A stretch of 64,000 nt of DNA from Burkholderia sp. BCC1644. GTDB lineage: Bacteria > Pseudomonadota > Gammaproteobacteria > Burkholderiales > Burkholderiaceae. Position numbers and translations under genes: made by a program. Of the stretch, positions 51,349 through 60,122 are shown one piece after another. The DNA is taken from assembly GCF_902833225.1 (NCBI RefSeq), contig NZ_CADFEI010000027.1:1-64000 (forward strand), given 5' to 3'. The stretch's first letter is position 1. The number at the start of each line of letters is the position of its first letter. Below the pieces are notes generated by a model. It had not been told where the DNA came from. It made no database searches and saw nothing but the letters and a program-made list of their open reading frames with translations.

Positions 51349-53925
51349 TTAGCCTAAGGTCATAGTCCGAGGGATCCTCCGCCCGTTAGTTGCCTCTCGC
51401 ATCTCATACGCCGCGCCTTGAGGCTTCTCTGAATAGCTGACGTGAACGGGGCGAGCCTTCCCGTAGAAGTACAGTCGATCGAATGGCAAGTTTTCCATGA
51501 TCCATCGACTGACCTCTTCCATATCCTCATCCGGAACAATGAAGTCGCACGCAGCGCCTCCCCTGTCGCAAATCCGTCTCCCACGCGAGTTATATTCATA
51601 GGAGGCGTGCTGGTCCAGATCCGGCGCGATGCGCCCCCTAATATTCTTGCTTAACGTGTGCGAACAGAATCCATACGTCAGCCTGATACCGCCGAAGTAG
51701 TCGATCACGGGGTCCAAGATCTTGGTTACCAAATCGTGCAACGCGTTGAACGACTCTGGTTGCCGTGGAACATTCTCGACGCCAGAGCGCAGCTGCGTTT
51801 CACCACATTCGATGAGATCACGATAGCGGAAATACTTCCCGCACCGTTGCTCCACTGGTGGAATGGTATCGCTTCGTCCTATTGAGAAACCACGGATCGA
51901 TCGACGATTCAACTCGAGCAAGTCGGCAAGCTCGCTCGCGGGAACGCCATGCCCGCCTGAGTCAAACAGCGCCAGTCGCTCCAGCTCGTTATCGAACTTC
52001 AACTGATCGGCATATCCTGGGTACTCTTCGGTCACGTAGCGCGACTTGTAATGCAGATGTGGCTTTTCGTATCTTCCACCGTACTCGAAGAGCTCATAGT
52101 CTTGCTTCCGTATGTTGATTTTTATGCGTTTGACCAAAAGCGGCAAAGGAGATGTATCGAAGTCCTCATACTCGAGCAATGTGAGCTTTCCAGATGACGG
52201 ATGGACTTTGATCAACTGGGCAACGCTGGCTTCCTCGTAGATCAAGAGGCCGCATCCGACATATGCGCGGAGAACGACAGGGAGCCGATCTATCGCAACG
52301 GCGTGTAGGTACAAAGCACCTTCGCTATCGAGCCATCCAATGCCCTGCTCCGCAGCCCCCTGACAAGCTAACCGAATTGCATCCGCGTTAGCTGCTTCTA
52401 TGAGCAACCGCAAGCCCTCCGCCTGCGCCGACCGGTAATCGCCAAAGAATGTCTTGATGTCCCTCTGCAACCTTGCCTCGAGGCTCTTGTATGGTGCTCG
52501 CTTTGCGAAATGCCCCATCGCAAAGAAGAGACGGAGGTCGTCGGCACGAGCTGCTGCTGCCGCGGTCAACTGGCTTCGTTCGAACTCGGCTTCCATAGCG
52601 CGTAGCGCCCGCCTGTAAGACCCTGCATGGCGCTCAAGGTCCGACAAAAATGGAATTTCGTCATGCTCAGGCACTCGCCCTAGATCAAGCGCTAGCCTCC
52701 ACAAACTCTCAAGCACAACGCGAGCGTCTTGCGAGAACGGCTCTCGAATACTCGGCGATTTTCGAGTGCGCGTGCGAGCTTCCTGCTGCGGCCGCTTGAG
52801 GATCCGATTTGCCAAGTCTCGGCGTCGATAACGATTTGCGATGAATCGTTGTTCAACGTCTTTGTCCTTAAACACGAAGCATACGCCCGGTCCAACTAGG
52901 AAGGCCTCTTGATCAAGCTCTCGCTGAACGTACTGCTTCAGTTCTTCTTGAGAGAAGTACTTCTGAAAGGTATTCCGAGAAGTACGTACGCCGTCGCGGT
53001 ACGGAACCCCAGGTGTCGCCCCTCCCCCCAACATAACTGAAATAGCCAAAACTTCATCGGTGATATGAAACGCCCGGTGTAGCGCGTCGCGGCGCTCGTC
53101 AGAATCCTCAATGACATTCAACACGAATCCGAGGTTGACTACATGCGCACGGGTGATCTCGCTATCGGCGGCATAGAAGGGATCCCAACCTCGCGCTGAA
53201 TACCCGTCCGCACCCAAGGCAGCGATATCGTCACCTCTGCCGCAACCGTAGTCGAACAGCTCCTTACCGAGCGATAGCAAAGCATGTCGCAGCAAAAGCT
53301 GAACAGGCGCCGATAGGCGCACACGACTGAGGGCCGTGAGGTGCCGGCGTACCGGCGCGTCTTCCGAATAATCAGAAGGAGATGAATCTAGCTCCTGTTC
53401 CGCATTTCCGACCGGAATGAAGTCGGACCCGACGATCTTGTACCCCTTGCTTGCGACCAGCCGAAACCAATCTTCCCGAAATCCGATCGTTGCCGTTTCG
53501 TCGAATAAGCCAAGCGCCTCTGCTTGACGGGTGACCTCCTCAAATTTCGGCCGCAGCGGATGCGTAGGCGAAAGCAGCAGTTCTTTGCGGTGCAGTATCG
53601 GAAGGTTTAGTGAGTCAAGATAGGAGCGGTATGTAACCGTACTATCGCTTGACACGGGGAGACTCCACGACTCCAACAGCATGGGAAACGGGGCCTCGAA
53701 AAAGTCATCGTATCGTAGCAGCGAGAATCGGGACGATGAGACGTTCAGTTTGACCACGTTAGCTCGCTCGAACGCAGACGTAGGAGCGGATTCAAGCGCC
53801 GCTACTATCGCCATCCTGAGCCCGGCATCTAGGAGCTCGATTGCAGTTCGATGGACGTACCAATCGTCCACGACCCGCTTGCCGAGCCCAGCGATAGAAA
53901 GTGAATGCTCGAATTTTTTCGCCAT
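51349..53925 (-). CDS. DNA phosphorothioation-associated putative methyltransferase
   Basis: This 858-aa protein matches the family of methyltransferases found with dnd clusters. The SAM-binding motif I is ELFDYGCGRGDDIAALG near residue 220-235, inside a class I methyltransferase segment, followed by VVNLGFVLNVIEDSDER. The long N- and C-terminal parts are unassigned. AGGAGA lies 8 nt before the ATG. It is transcribed toward dndB and ends 128 bp before it. The target, DNA or otherwise, is not known. It diverges from the XRE gene. Confidence 0.85.
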   Translation of the reverse strand: MAKKFEHSLSIAGLGKRVVDDWYVHRTAIELLDAGLRMAIVAALESAPTSAFERANVVKLNVSSSRFSLLRYDDFFEAPFPMLLESWSLPVSSDSTVTYRSYLDSLNLPILHRKELLLSPTHPLRPKFEEVTRQAEALGLFDETATIGFREDWFRLVASKGYKIVGSDFIPVGNAEQELDSSPSDYSEDAPVRRHLTALSRVRLSAPVQLLLRHALLSLGKELFDYGCGRGDDIAALGADGYSARGWDPFYAADSEITRAHVVNLGFVLNVIEDSDERRDALHRAFHITDEVLAISVMLGGGATPGVPYRDGVRTSRNTFQKYFSQEELKQYVQRELDQEAFLVGPGVCFVFKDKDVEQRFIANRYRRRDLANRILKRPQQEARTRTRKSPSIREPFSQDARVVLESLWRLALDLGRVPEHDEIPFLSDLERHAGSYRRALRAMEAEFERSQLTAAAAARADDLRLFFAMGHFAKRAPYKSLEARLQRDIKTFFGDYRSAQAEGLRLLIEAANADAIRLACQGAAEQGIGWLDSEGALYLHAVAIDRLPVVLRAYVGCGLLIYEEASVAQLIKVHPSSGKLTLLEYEDFDTSPLPLLVKRIKINIRKQDYELFEYGGRYEKPHLHYKSRYVTEEYPGYADQLKFDNELERLALFDSGGHGVPASELADLLELNRRSIRGFSIGRSDTIPPVEQRCGKYFRYRDLIECGETQLRSGVENVPRQPESFNALHDLVTKILDPVIDYFGGIRLTYGFCSHTLSKNIRGRIAPDLDQHASYEYNSRGRRICDRGGAACDFIVPDEDMEEVSRWIMENLPFDRLYFYGKARPVHVSYSEKPQGAAYEMREATNGRRIPRTMTLG

Positions 53926-54319
53926 CGGACCATCTCCTGAGTGCGCTTGTCTGAGCAATGCCGAAAAACATCCTACGCCGACGCCGGTTTCCGCACTGCG
54001 GTCGGCACTATTCAAGTGTTCGAGCCCTCACCGCCGCGGGGAACAAGGCCTCGGTGGTCCTGACGACCAATGAATGTACACTCGCGCTCCGGGCGTCTCG
54101 CGGCTCAACACGTCAATGGATTTTTTCTCTCGACGACCAATCTCAATAGCCCCCACCCCATACCTCACATCGATACAAGTCTACCTAGCGGTACGCATAG
54201 CTGGGAAATTCAACTTCTGAAGGATTCCGAATCGAAGAAAAACATATCTTAATTCGCGCCCACCACAGATCAAAAAAATATGTGACTTTCGTTCCTCGGT
54301 TCTTCGACGAGATTCTTCG
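53926..54319. other. Gene-free spacer between methyltransferase and XRE genes
   Basis: AT-rich, mixed sequence with no supported frame. It must hold the methyltransferase promoter. The first part shows short frames of unlike composition but no ribosome site. Confidence 0.45.
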
Positions 54320-54348
54320 TTGACCTTCGCCCTTGCCGATCTTATTCT
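54320..54348 (+). promoter_or_regulatory. Promoter of the XRE regulator gene
   Basis: TTGACC (54320-54325), 17-bp spacer, TATTCT (54343-54348). The only in-frame start before the domain is the GTG at 54385. Confidence 0.65.
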
Positions 54349-54384
54349 GCAAAAATTCGAGGAAACCTTGTCGTTGAACTTCAC

Positions 54385-54789
54385 GTGACAGATTTTGGAA
54401 GATTCGTCCGCACTCGCCGCAAGGCGCTAAAGCTGACGCAGACCGAACTCGCTCGGCGCCTCGGCGTGGATGACGCATACATCAGCGCGATCGAGCGCGG
54501 CGTTCGCACGCCCGGCGATGTCGTTTTTATTGATCAGTTGGGACGGGCCCTAGCGCTAGATACGGATGGCCGGCTTGAACTCGAGGCGGTCGCTGAAAGC
54601 TCCAAGCGACTACTGCGCCTGTCTGACCCGCTACCGCTATTCAAATATCAAGTAATTGCAGCTCTGGTCAGGGACCAATCTCTGACGGAGGCAGACATGG
54701 ACACGATCGCGAAGGTACATGCGGCGATCGTCCAGATTCGAAACGCCACGGCAGGCGCCGTTAGCATTGACAATGGAGGGATTATGTAA
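54385..54789 (+). CDS. XRE-family regulator of the phosphorothioation island
   Basis: This 134-aa protein has a helix-turn-helix, LTQTELARRLGVDDAYISAI (residues about 17-36), followed by GVRTPGDVVFIDQLGRAL. The C-terminal half (residues 60-134) is unassigned. GTG start; GAGGAAA is 20 nt upstream and so not ideal. It diverges from the methyltransferase gene. Its likely job is repression of the dnd promoter or of its own (inference from the operator and position). Confidence 0.75.
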   Translation: MTDFGRFVRTRRKALKLTQTELARRLGVDDAYISAIERGVRTPGDVVFIDQLGRALALDTDGRLELEAVAESSKRLLRLSDPLPLFKYQVIAALVRDQSLTEADMDTIAKVHAAIVQIRNATAGAVSIDNGGIM

Positions 54790-54791
54790 AC

Positions 54792-54892
54792 GAAAAGCGC
54801 CACAAACCCGAATAGAAGGCCTGTAGCGCTTTGCGGTCACAGAAACGGTAAAACTTGTCTTGGCGGACTGAGTTTCCACCGATCTGACCGCA
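54792..54892. repeat. Nested inverted repeats upstream of tnsA (candidate transposon end or operator)
   Basis: AAAGCGCCACA (54794-54804) and TGTAGCGCTTT (54822-54832) form an inverted pair of TGT/ACA type around 17 bp. Then TGCGGTCA (54832-54839) and TGACCGCA (54885-54892) form a perfect 8-bp inverted pair. They lie between the XRE stop and tnsA, where a Tn7-type end next to tnsA is expected. The first pair could equally be the XRE terminator. A similar TGT..TTGCGG string occurs at 37808-37820. Confidence 0.5.
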
Positions 54893-55069
54893 GCGTCAAG
54901 CCCTTCCGTTCTCTACGATTTGCGCCCCCTTTAGGATTCGATCAGTTTTGATCGAGTCCCCGGTTTCGCACACCCGTTCTCCGGGCAGATATTCGACAAC
55001 ACATCGTCGTCGAAGGGGGACGTATTCCTTAAACGTGAGCGTCTTCTTAAGACGTGACGGAGAGAACTC

Positions 55070-55708
55070 GTGCCTGAAATTATCGAAACCCTAGTCATTC
55101 ACTCCTCCCCACGCCGTACGCGCCGTGTTGTGACGGTCTCCGGCCGCGGGGTGCGGGGAAAGTTTCCAAGCAGGAAGTCGGATAAGCCCTTGGAGTTCGA
55201 AAGCCTCGTGGAGGTAATGGTGCTGCACGTTCTGGAGGTGGCGCCGTCGGTTACGTCTATCGCAACCCAGCCACAAGTGTTTGAGTATTCAGACGGTGCG
55301 CGCCGGCGGCGCTATACGCCGGACGTAAAGATTGGAACGACCGTTGAAACCGTATTTCTCGAAGTGAAGGATGACGCGTCGCTGACATCATCGTCAAAAG
55401 CCACCAGTCGAGTTTCAGTTGCGGCCCATCTGCTCCGACAACACGGCCACCGCCTCCACCTCATCTTGCGAAGCGATCTCGTAGCGACCGATCTTCAGGA
55501 CAAGCTCGCACTTCTACTCAGAATGCGTCCGCTACGCACGAGGTATCGACCAGACATCGACCCAACCCTCTGGGATCCGGAACACGGAACACAGCCGCAA
55601 GCGGAGGTACAGCAGCAATGGGAAAACGCAAAGCAAGAATGTGACGCCTTGCTTCATCGGATCATGAAGCGGGATCCGGATGACCTCCTACCCGTCTCTC
55701 CTCGCTAA
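55070..55708 (+). CDS. tnsA: Tn7-like transposase endonuclease subunit TnsA
   Basis: This 212-aa restriction-endonuclease-fold protein cuts the 5' ends of Tn7-family elements so that they move by cut-and-paste. The catalytic pattern is present: FESLVE (E44 region), TPDVK (D85) and LEVK (E98, K100). GTG start. First gene of tnsA-tnsB-tnsC-tniQ-tniQ, all on one strand with overlaps. The Tn7 TnsA is longer (273 aa). Confidence 0.88.
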   Translation: MPEIIETLVIHSSPRRTRRVVTVSGRGVRGKFPSRKSDKPLEFESLVEVMVLHVLEVAPSVTSIATQPQVFEYSDGARRRRYTPDVKIGTTVETVFLEVKDDASLTSSSKATSRVSVAAHLLRQHGHRLHLILRSDLVATDLQDKLALLLRMRPLRTRYRPDIDPTLWDPEHGTQPQAEVQQQWENAKQECDALLHRIMKRDPDDLLPVSPR

Positions 55709-55722
55709 CAGGGGTGTCCACC

Positions 55723-57684
55723 ATGGCCAGTTTCGTCAAGGATCAAATCATCTTCCGGGGTGAAGGCAAGTTTCGACTCGTTCGCGTGCAAGCCAATGTC
55801 GCCACACTGGAAAACCTGACGACGGCGGAGTACTCGAACCACACTGAAGCGGACCTCCTGGAGGAATACGTCCGTGGGTATCTCCGAACAGTTAATAGCA
55901 AGCAATATCAGCGCCCTCCCGGATCGAGCACGACGGGGACCGCACAGAAAACTGCTTCAGCGCAACACGAACAAGCTCGCCTCGAATCGCGTCGGCGAAT
56001 GGACTATCTCGAGAGACTTGATCGAGTGGGCGCATTCGAGGGTCGACGATCTGCACTGCGGAAAGCGATTCATGAAGTTGCAGCTGATCTGACCGATCCC
56101 AAGCCCCCCCATGAAACGACCGTCTATCGCTGGCGTCGACGATTTCGAATCGCACTACGTGATATACGAGCCCTGCTGAGCGATACGTGGCACCGAGGCG
56201 GCGCAGGCCAGTCGCGACTCGATCCAGTCGTGGAAGGAGTCATCCAGGAAAAAATTGAATCCGTATACCTTAGCAACAAGCGAGGGTCGACCGAAGAGGT
56301 TCACAACGCAGTGTTCCTCGAGATTCAACGGCTGAACGTAACTCGCGTCCAATCCGAGTGGTTCAAAGTTCCTGCACTGCGTACGATCCAACGCCGAGTC
56401 CGGGGACTCGACGCATATGAACGTATGGTCGCTCGTTGTGGCGAACGAGAGGCCCAACGGCAGTTTGCCGATCAGTTTTGCGCCCGCAAAACGTCCAGAA
56501 TCCTTGAGATCGTCGAGATCGATCATACCCCGCTCGACATCATGTATACGGACGCGACGGGCACCGTCATCGATCGCCCCTACATCACTGTCGTATTGGA
56601 TCGATATTCCCGATGCGTTCTCGGTTTTTGCATCAGTTCCGCCGGGCATGGCGTACACGCGGTGTTCGAGGCGCTACGGCACGCGATGATGCCCAAATGC
56701 TACTTGCCCGAGCGATTTCCTGAGTTAGCCCTGGAATGGCTGTGTTACGGCTGGCCAGAGAGGGTGCTTATGGATAACGGGCGAGAACTACATGCTGCGG
56801 CCGTCGTCGACGCCCTGATGAACCTCGGCGTGATCTGCGAATACGCGGCATCCCGCAGTCCGAACGACAAACCTCACATTGAGCGCTTTCTCAAATCACT
56901 CAACTACGGCCTCATTCATAAGCTCCCGGGAACGACGCTCGCCAAGATACATCAACGAATAGGCTTCAAGGCTGAAGACGAAGCGTGCATCACGTTCGAA
57001 CAACTCAACGAGATCATCCACATTTGGATCATATCCGTGTATCACCTGCGTCCGCATCGCGGCCTGAATGGACGCGCTCCACTCGATGTATGGAAGGAAA
57101 GCGCCTCGATCTTCCCCCCGATGCTCAAATGCAACGCTGAGGATCTTAGCATCGAATTCGGCGATTACCGCGAGTGCGCAGTGCAGCACTACGGCATCGA
57201 CCTCAATACCTTCCAGTACTCGTCACCGGAACTTTTTGCGCTCCGTAGGATGATGCCGGCTAAACAAAGAGTACACGTCAAAGCCCCCTTCGAGAATGCA
57301 GGCCTAATTTGGGTATGGCATCCCATCGAACACAAATACTTCCCGGCTTACAACAAGGACGACCGATTCAACAACTTGACGATCGAACAAGCTCACACGC
57401 TGAAGCACGTGTTCGCACACTCCGACGCTCACCAACGCACTCGGGCAAGTGGTGAAGAGACGATTCGCGAGAAGAGTAACAAGGCCATGCAATCGAAGAA
57501 GTATCAGACCCGAAGACAGGGGGCACGCCAGGCACACATCACGTCCAAAACGTCCAATCGCCCTCAACTTCCTCCCCCGGAGCAACAACCCGACATTGCG
57601 TCGGAGCCGCTTCCTTCGGATGGAGACGAGCTTTACGACTTTGAATTCGATACCTTTGAAGTCGAGGTGAACCATGACAATTGA
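55723..57684 (+). CDS. tnsB: Tn7-like DDE transposase TnsB
   Basis: This 653-aa integrase-core transposase cuts and joins the 3' ends. The catalytic triad is D267 (EIDHTPLDI), D351 (VLMDNGRELH) and E387 (NDKPHIERFL), a DD-35-E spacing. N-terminal DNA-binding helices precede it and a beta-barrel plus basic tail follow. The ATG at 55723 has AGGGG 8 nt upstream, better than the GTG at 55714. Its end overlaps tnsC by 11 bp. Confidence 0.93.
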   Translation: MASFVKDQIIFRGEGKFRLVRVQANVATLENLTTAEYSNHTEADLLEEYVRGYLRTVNSKQYQRPPGSSTTGTAQKTASAQHEQARLESRRRMDYLERLDRVGAFEGRRSALRKAIHEVAADLTDPKPPHETTVYRWRRRFRIALRDIRALLSDTWHRGGAGQSRLDPVVEGVIQEKIESVYLSNKRGSTEEVHNAVFLEIQRLNVTRVQSEWFKVPALRTIQRRVRGLDAYERMVARCGEREAQRQFADQFCARKTSRILEIVEIDHTPLDIMYTDATGTVIDRPYITVVLDRYSRCVLGFCISSAGHGVHAVFEALRHAMMPKCYLPERFPELALEWLCYGWPERVLMDNGRELHAAAVVDALMNLGVICEYAASRSPNDKPHIERFLKSLNYGLIHKLPGTTLAKIHQRIGFKAEDEACITFEQLNEIIHIWIISVYHLRPHRGLNGRAPLDVWKESASIFPPMLKCNAEDLSIEFGDYRECAVQHYGIDLNTFQYSSPELFALRRMMPAKQRVHVKAPFENAGLIWVWHPIEHKYFPAYNKDDRFNNLTIEQAHTLKHVFAHSDAHQRTRASGEETIREKSNKAMQSKKYQTRRQGARQAHITSKTSNRPQLPPPEQQPDIASEPLPSDGDELYDFEFDTFEVEVNHDN

Positions 57685-58612
57685 TTCTTCCTTATCCTTA
57701 ATTGTTAAGGATATCAGATCAAATTTCGTTTACTTTAACCACGTCAAACGTGTGCTTGCCAGGTTGGAACGTATGTACGATTACCAATGTACGAATGAAG
57801 AGGCTGAGCACCTGATGCTGATAGGTGAATCCGGCGTCGGCAAGTCAACCCTGCTCAAAAATTACACTCGAAAGCACCCTATCATCCAGCATGAGGAACT
57901 CACGGAAATACCAGTGCTTTACGTACCACTCGGGCAAGCACCTACCCCGAAAATGATGGCGAGCACGATGCTTTGCGCGCTCGGCGACCCAAAGTGGAAC
58001 CTGGGGAAGGAATCGGATCTGACCGCTAGACTCATTTTCCTGATCAAAACGTGTCGTGTCAGAATCGTCATCGTCGACGAGGTCAATCATCTTGTCGATC
58101 GAGGCGGCGAAAAAACATTACATACGTCGGCCGATTGGCTCAAGCGTCTAGTCGATGCAACTAGGGTGTCGTTTGTCCTTGCCGGCATCCCCCGCACAAA
58201 ACGCTTGCTTGCGACCAATGATCAATTGCGCGGGCGCTTCAGAGAGGTCATCGAGATCGATCGCTTCTCAGTCGCAACTGCACCGGCAGAACGCGAGTTC
58301 CGAAGCGTGCTGAACGTTTTCAAGGGATATCTGAGGGATCTCCCCACACTGGACATTTCAAGCGAGACCATCGTGCGGCTGTTCGCATTTGCGACTGATG
58401 GACGTCTTCGCGACATTCGAAGACTCTTGGTGCGCGCCGTCGAATTAGCTTATGCCAAACCTCACCCGAAGCTGACTGACTCGGTGCTTGCCGAAGCTTT
58501 CCGAACAGTCGTCTATCCAAGCTCTCCGAACAAGCGAAATCCTTTCCACAAGACCTTCAACAGGATGCCCCTTGTGAAAGACGATGAGCCATTTTCGCCT
58601 GTGGAGCGTTGA
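57674..58612 (+). CDS. tnsC: Tn7-like AAA+ regulator TnsC (TniB-sized)
   Basis: This 312-aa ATPase has Walker A GESGVGKSTL (residues 51-60) and Walker B VIVDEVNHL near residue 138. It links target selection by TniQ to TnsAB and gives target immunity. Its length resembles TniB or type I-F TnsC rather than the 555-aa Tn7 protein, so the long Tn7 tail that binds TnsD is missing. It overlaps tnsB. Confidence 0.92.
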   Translation: MTIDSSLSLIVKDIRSNFVYFNHVKRVLARLERMYDYQCTNEEAEHLMLIGESGVGKSTLLKNYTRKHPIIQHEELTEIPVLYVPLGQAPTPKMMASTMLCALGDPKWNLGKESDLTARLIFLIKTCRVRIVIVDEVNHLVDRGGEKTLHTSADWLKRLVDATRVSFVLAGIPRTKRLLATNDQLRGRFREVIEIDRFSVATAPAEREFRSVLNVFKGYLRDLPTLDISSETIVRLFAFATDGRLRDIRRLLVRAVELAYAKPHPKLTDSVLAEAFRTVVYPSSPNKRNPFHKTFNRMPLVKDDEPFSPVER

Positions 58613-58613
58613 T

Positions 58614-60122
58614 ATGAATTTCGGGATTCCGTATGGCCAGCCATTGTATCGTCCGGCTCCTCAACCGGATGAGTGGTCCGAGACGTACTTATTCAGAGTT
58701 GCCAGAGCAAACGGTACATACCGCCCTCGACTGGGCGATATCGAGAGGATTCGCCCCACACTCGCGGCAACAGCTGCGACCAATTCAACGGGCTATCCTG
58801 TTTGGGGCGATTTAGCGTTACCGCGTTGGAGCGTTGTCACCCGCGCCAACAAGATTCGGTATTGCCCCGAGTGCATGCTGGAGTCACGGCACATCCGATC
58901 ACGCTGGCGCCTAACGCGGCTCGAGATGTGCACTATCCATAGTGTTCGCCTCAAAGATGATCTAGCCGAACCGGTGATGACACTCGGCTACAAGCAATCC
59001 GACAAACATTTCCTCACCGAGGTGACGAATGAACAGCTATGTGAAGGCGCGGTATGCCCCATGCCAGTCGAACGGCATCACTATCAGCGACTATGGTCTG
59101 GTTTCGAACGCTTGATCATCGACGGCCAAGTTCCGCAGGCGTATGCTCAACTCACTTGCATACTGTTCTTGGAAGCGCTATTCGACGCAGTTGCGGCAAC
59201 TGTAGACGAAATCGGATATCGACAAATTGATGTCCCACGATCGATCCGAATCGCCGAGATAATCGAAAAAAAACAGCTTTCGTTCGAGCCGAACTTGGAC
59301 GGCATACGCGCATTTTTGCAGGAGGCTACGGGCGCGCCAAGGCTCACAATACTTTCCCGTCTTCGTCGCATGCTGCTTGAGGAGCCTCATCGACCAACCT
59401 GCTTGTCGAAGCTACCTATCGAGGAACTGCGACAAAGATATTTTATGAGCGACTGGTCGGACAGTACTGCGGCGGCCCACCAGTATCGCCCCAATTGTCA
59501 CGGTGTACCACACGACTATGTCAGGCTCCATGAAGCTGTGTCTTCCATCGGATGCCCGCGTAGTGTTCTGAAGCACCTTGCACTGAACAGGCTTGGTTCA
59601 GATGCTCGCATCGTCGCATATGGCATGACGTATCAGACCTATCTTCCGCAGCGGACCGTCGAGGCGTGCCGGCGATGGTTCGCATCACTGGTTCCCTTAC
59701 GGCACGTACACAGCAGATCGCACACTGAGCACCGAGGATACGCTGCGCTTTCAGCTATGGGATTGCTTCGTCCAGTCACTGTTGGTAAGTACACTTTCGT
59801 TCGGAAATCGGATGTGGCTGATGTCTGCAGAACCTTAGACAGCGTATCGCGGCCTTTTGCTGCTGGCGGCCCTCTACTCTATCCACTCTTCGGCCAATGG
59901 ATGTCCTGGCATCAGCGCCCAATGACTGCCTCGCTCGCTTTGGTGAACGAGGCACTTAGTGGAAAGCTACCGGTTTTCAAGAAACCCGACGATGCCAGTC
60001 TATCCGCCTATTTCATTGATCAATATGCAGTCGAACTCCTCCGGAAGCTCAGACGCATAGAAACTGCGCGGCGCAAGTACGAAGAGCACATGCCGGGCCA
60101 GCTTTCATTGTTACCGTCATGA
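58614..60122 (+). CDS. tniQ: TniQ-family target selector 1
   Basis: This 502-aa protein has the TniQ zinc finger YCPEC...CTIH near residues 80-115 and a longer C-terminal half without a known catalytic site. It starts with an ATG at 58614, 1 nt after the tnsC stop, with GGAG 8 nt upstream. TniQ/TnsD proteins select the target and recruit TnsC. Its 3' end overlaps the next tniQ by 4 bp. Which DNA or guide it reads is unknown. Confidence 0.88.
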   Translation: MNFGIPYGQPLYRPAPQPDEWSETYLFRVARANGTYRPRLGDIERIRPTLAATAATNSTGYPVWGDLALPRWSVVTRANKIRYCPECMLESRHIRSRWRLTRLEMCTIHSVRLKDDLAEPVMTLGYKQSDKHFLTEVTNEQLCEGAVCPMPVERHHYQRLWSGFERLIIDGQVPQAYAQLTCILFLEALFDAVAATVDEIGYRQIDVPRSIRIAEIIEKKQLSFEPNLDGIRAFLQEATGAPRLTILSRLRRMLLEEPHRPTCLSKLPIEELRQRYFMSDWSDSTAAAHQYRPNCHGVPHDYVRLHEAVSSIGCPRSVLKHLALNRLGSDARIVAYGMTYQTYLPQRTVEACRRWFASLVPLRHVHSRSHTEHRGYAALSAMGLLRPVTVGKYTFVRKSDVADVCRTLDSVSRPFAAGGPLLYPLFGQWMSWHQRPMTASLALVNEALSGKLPVFKKPDDASLSAYFIDQYAVELLRKLRRIETARRKYEEHMPGQLSLLPS

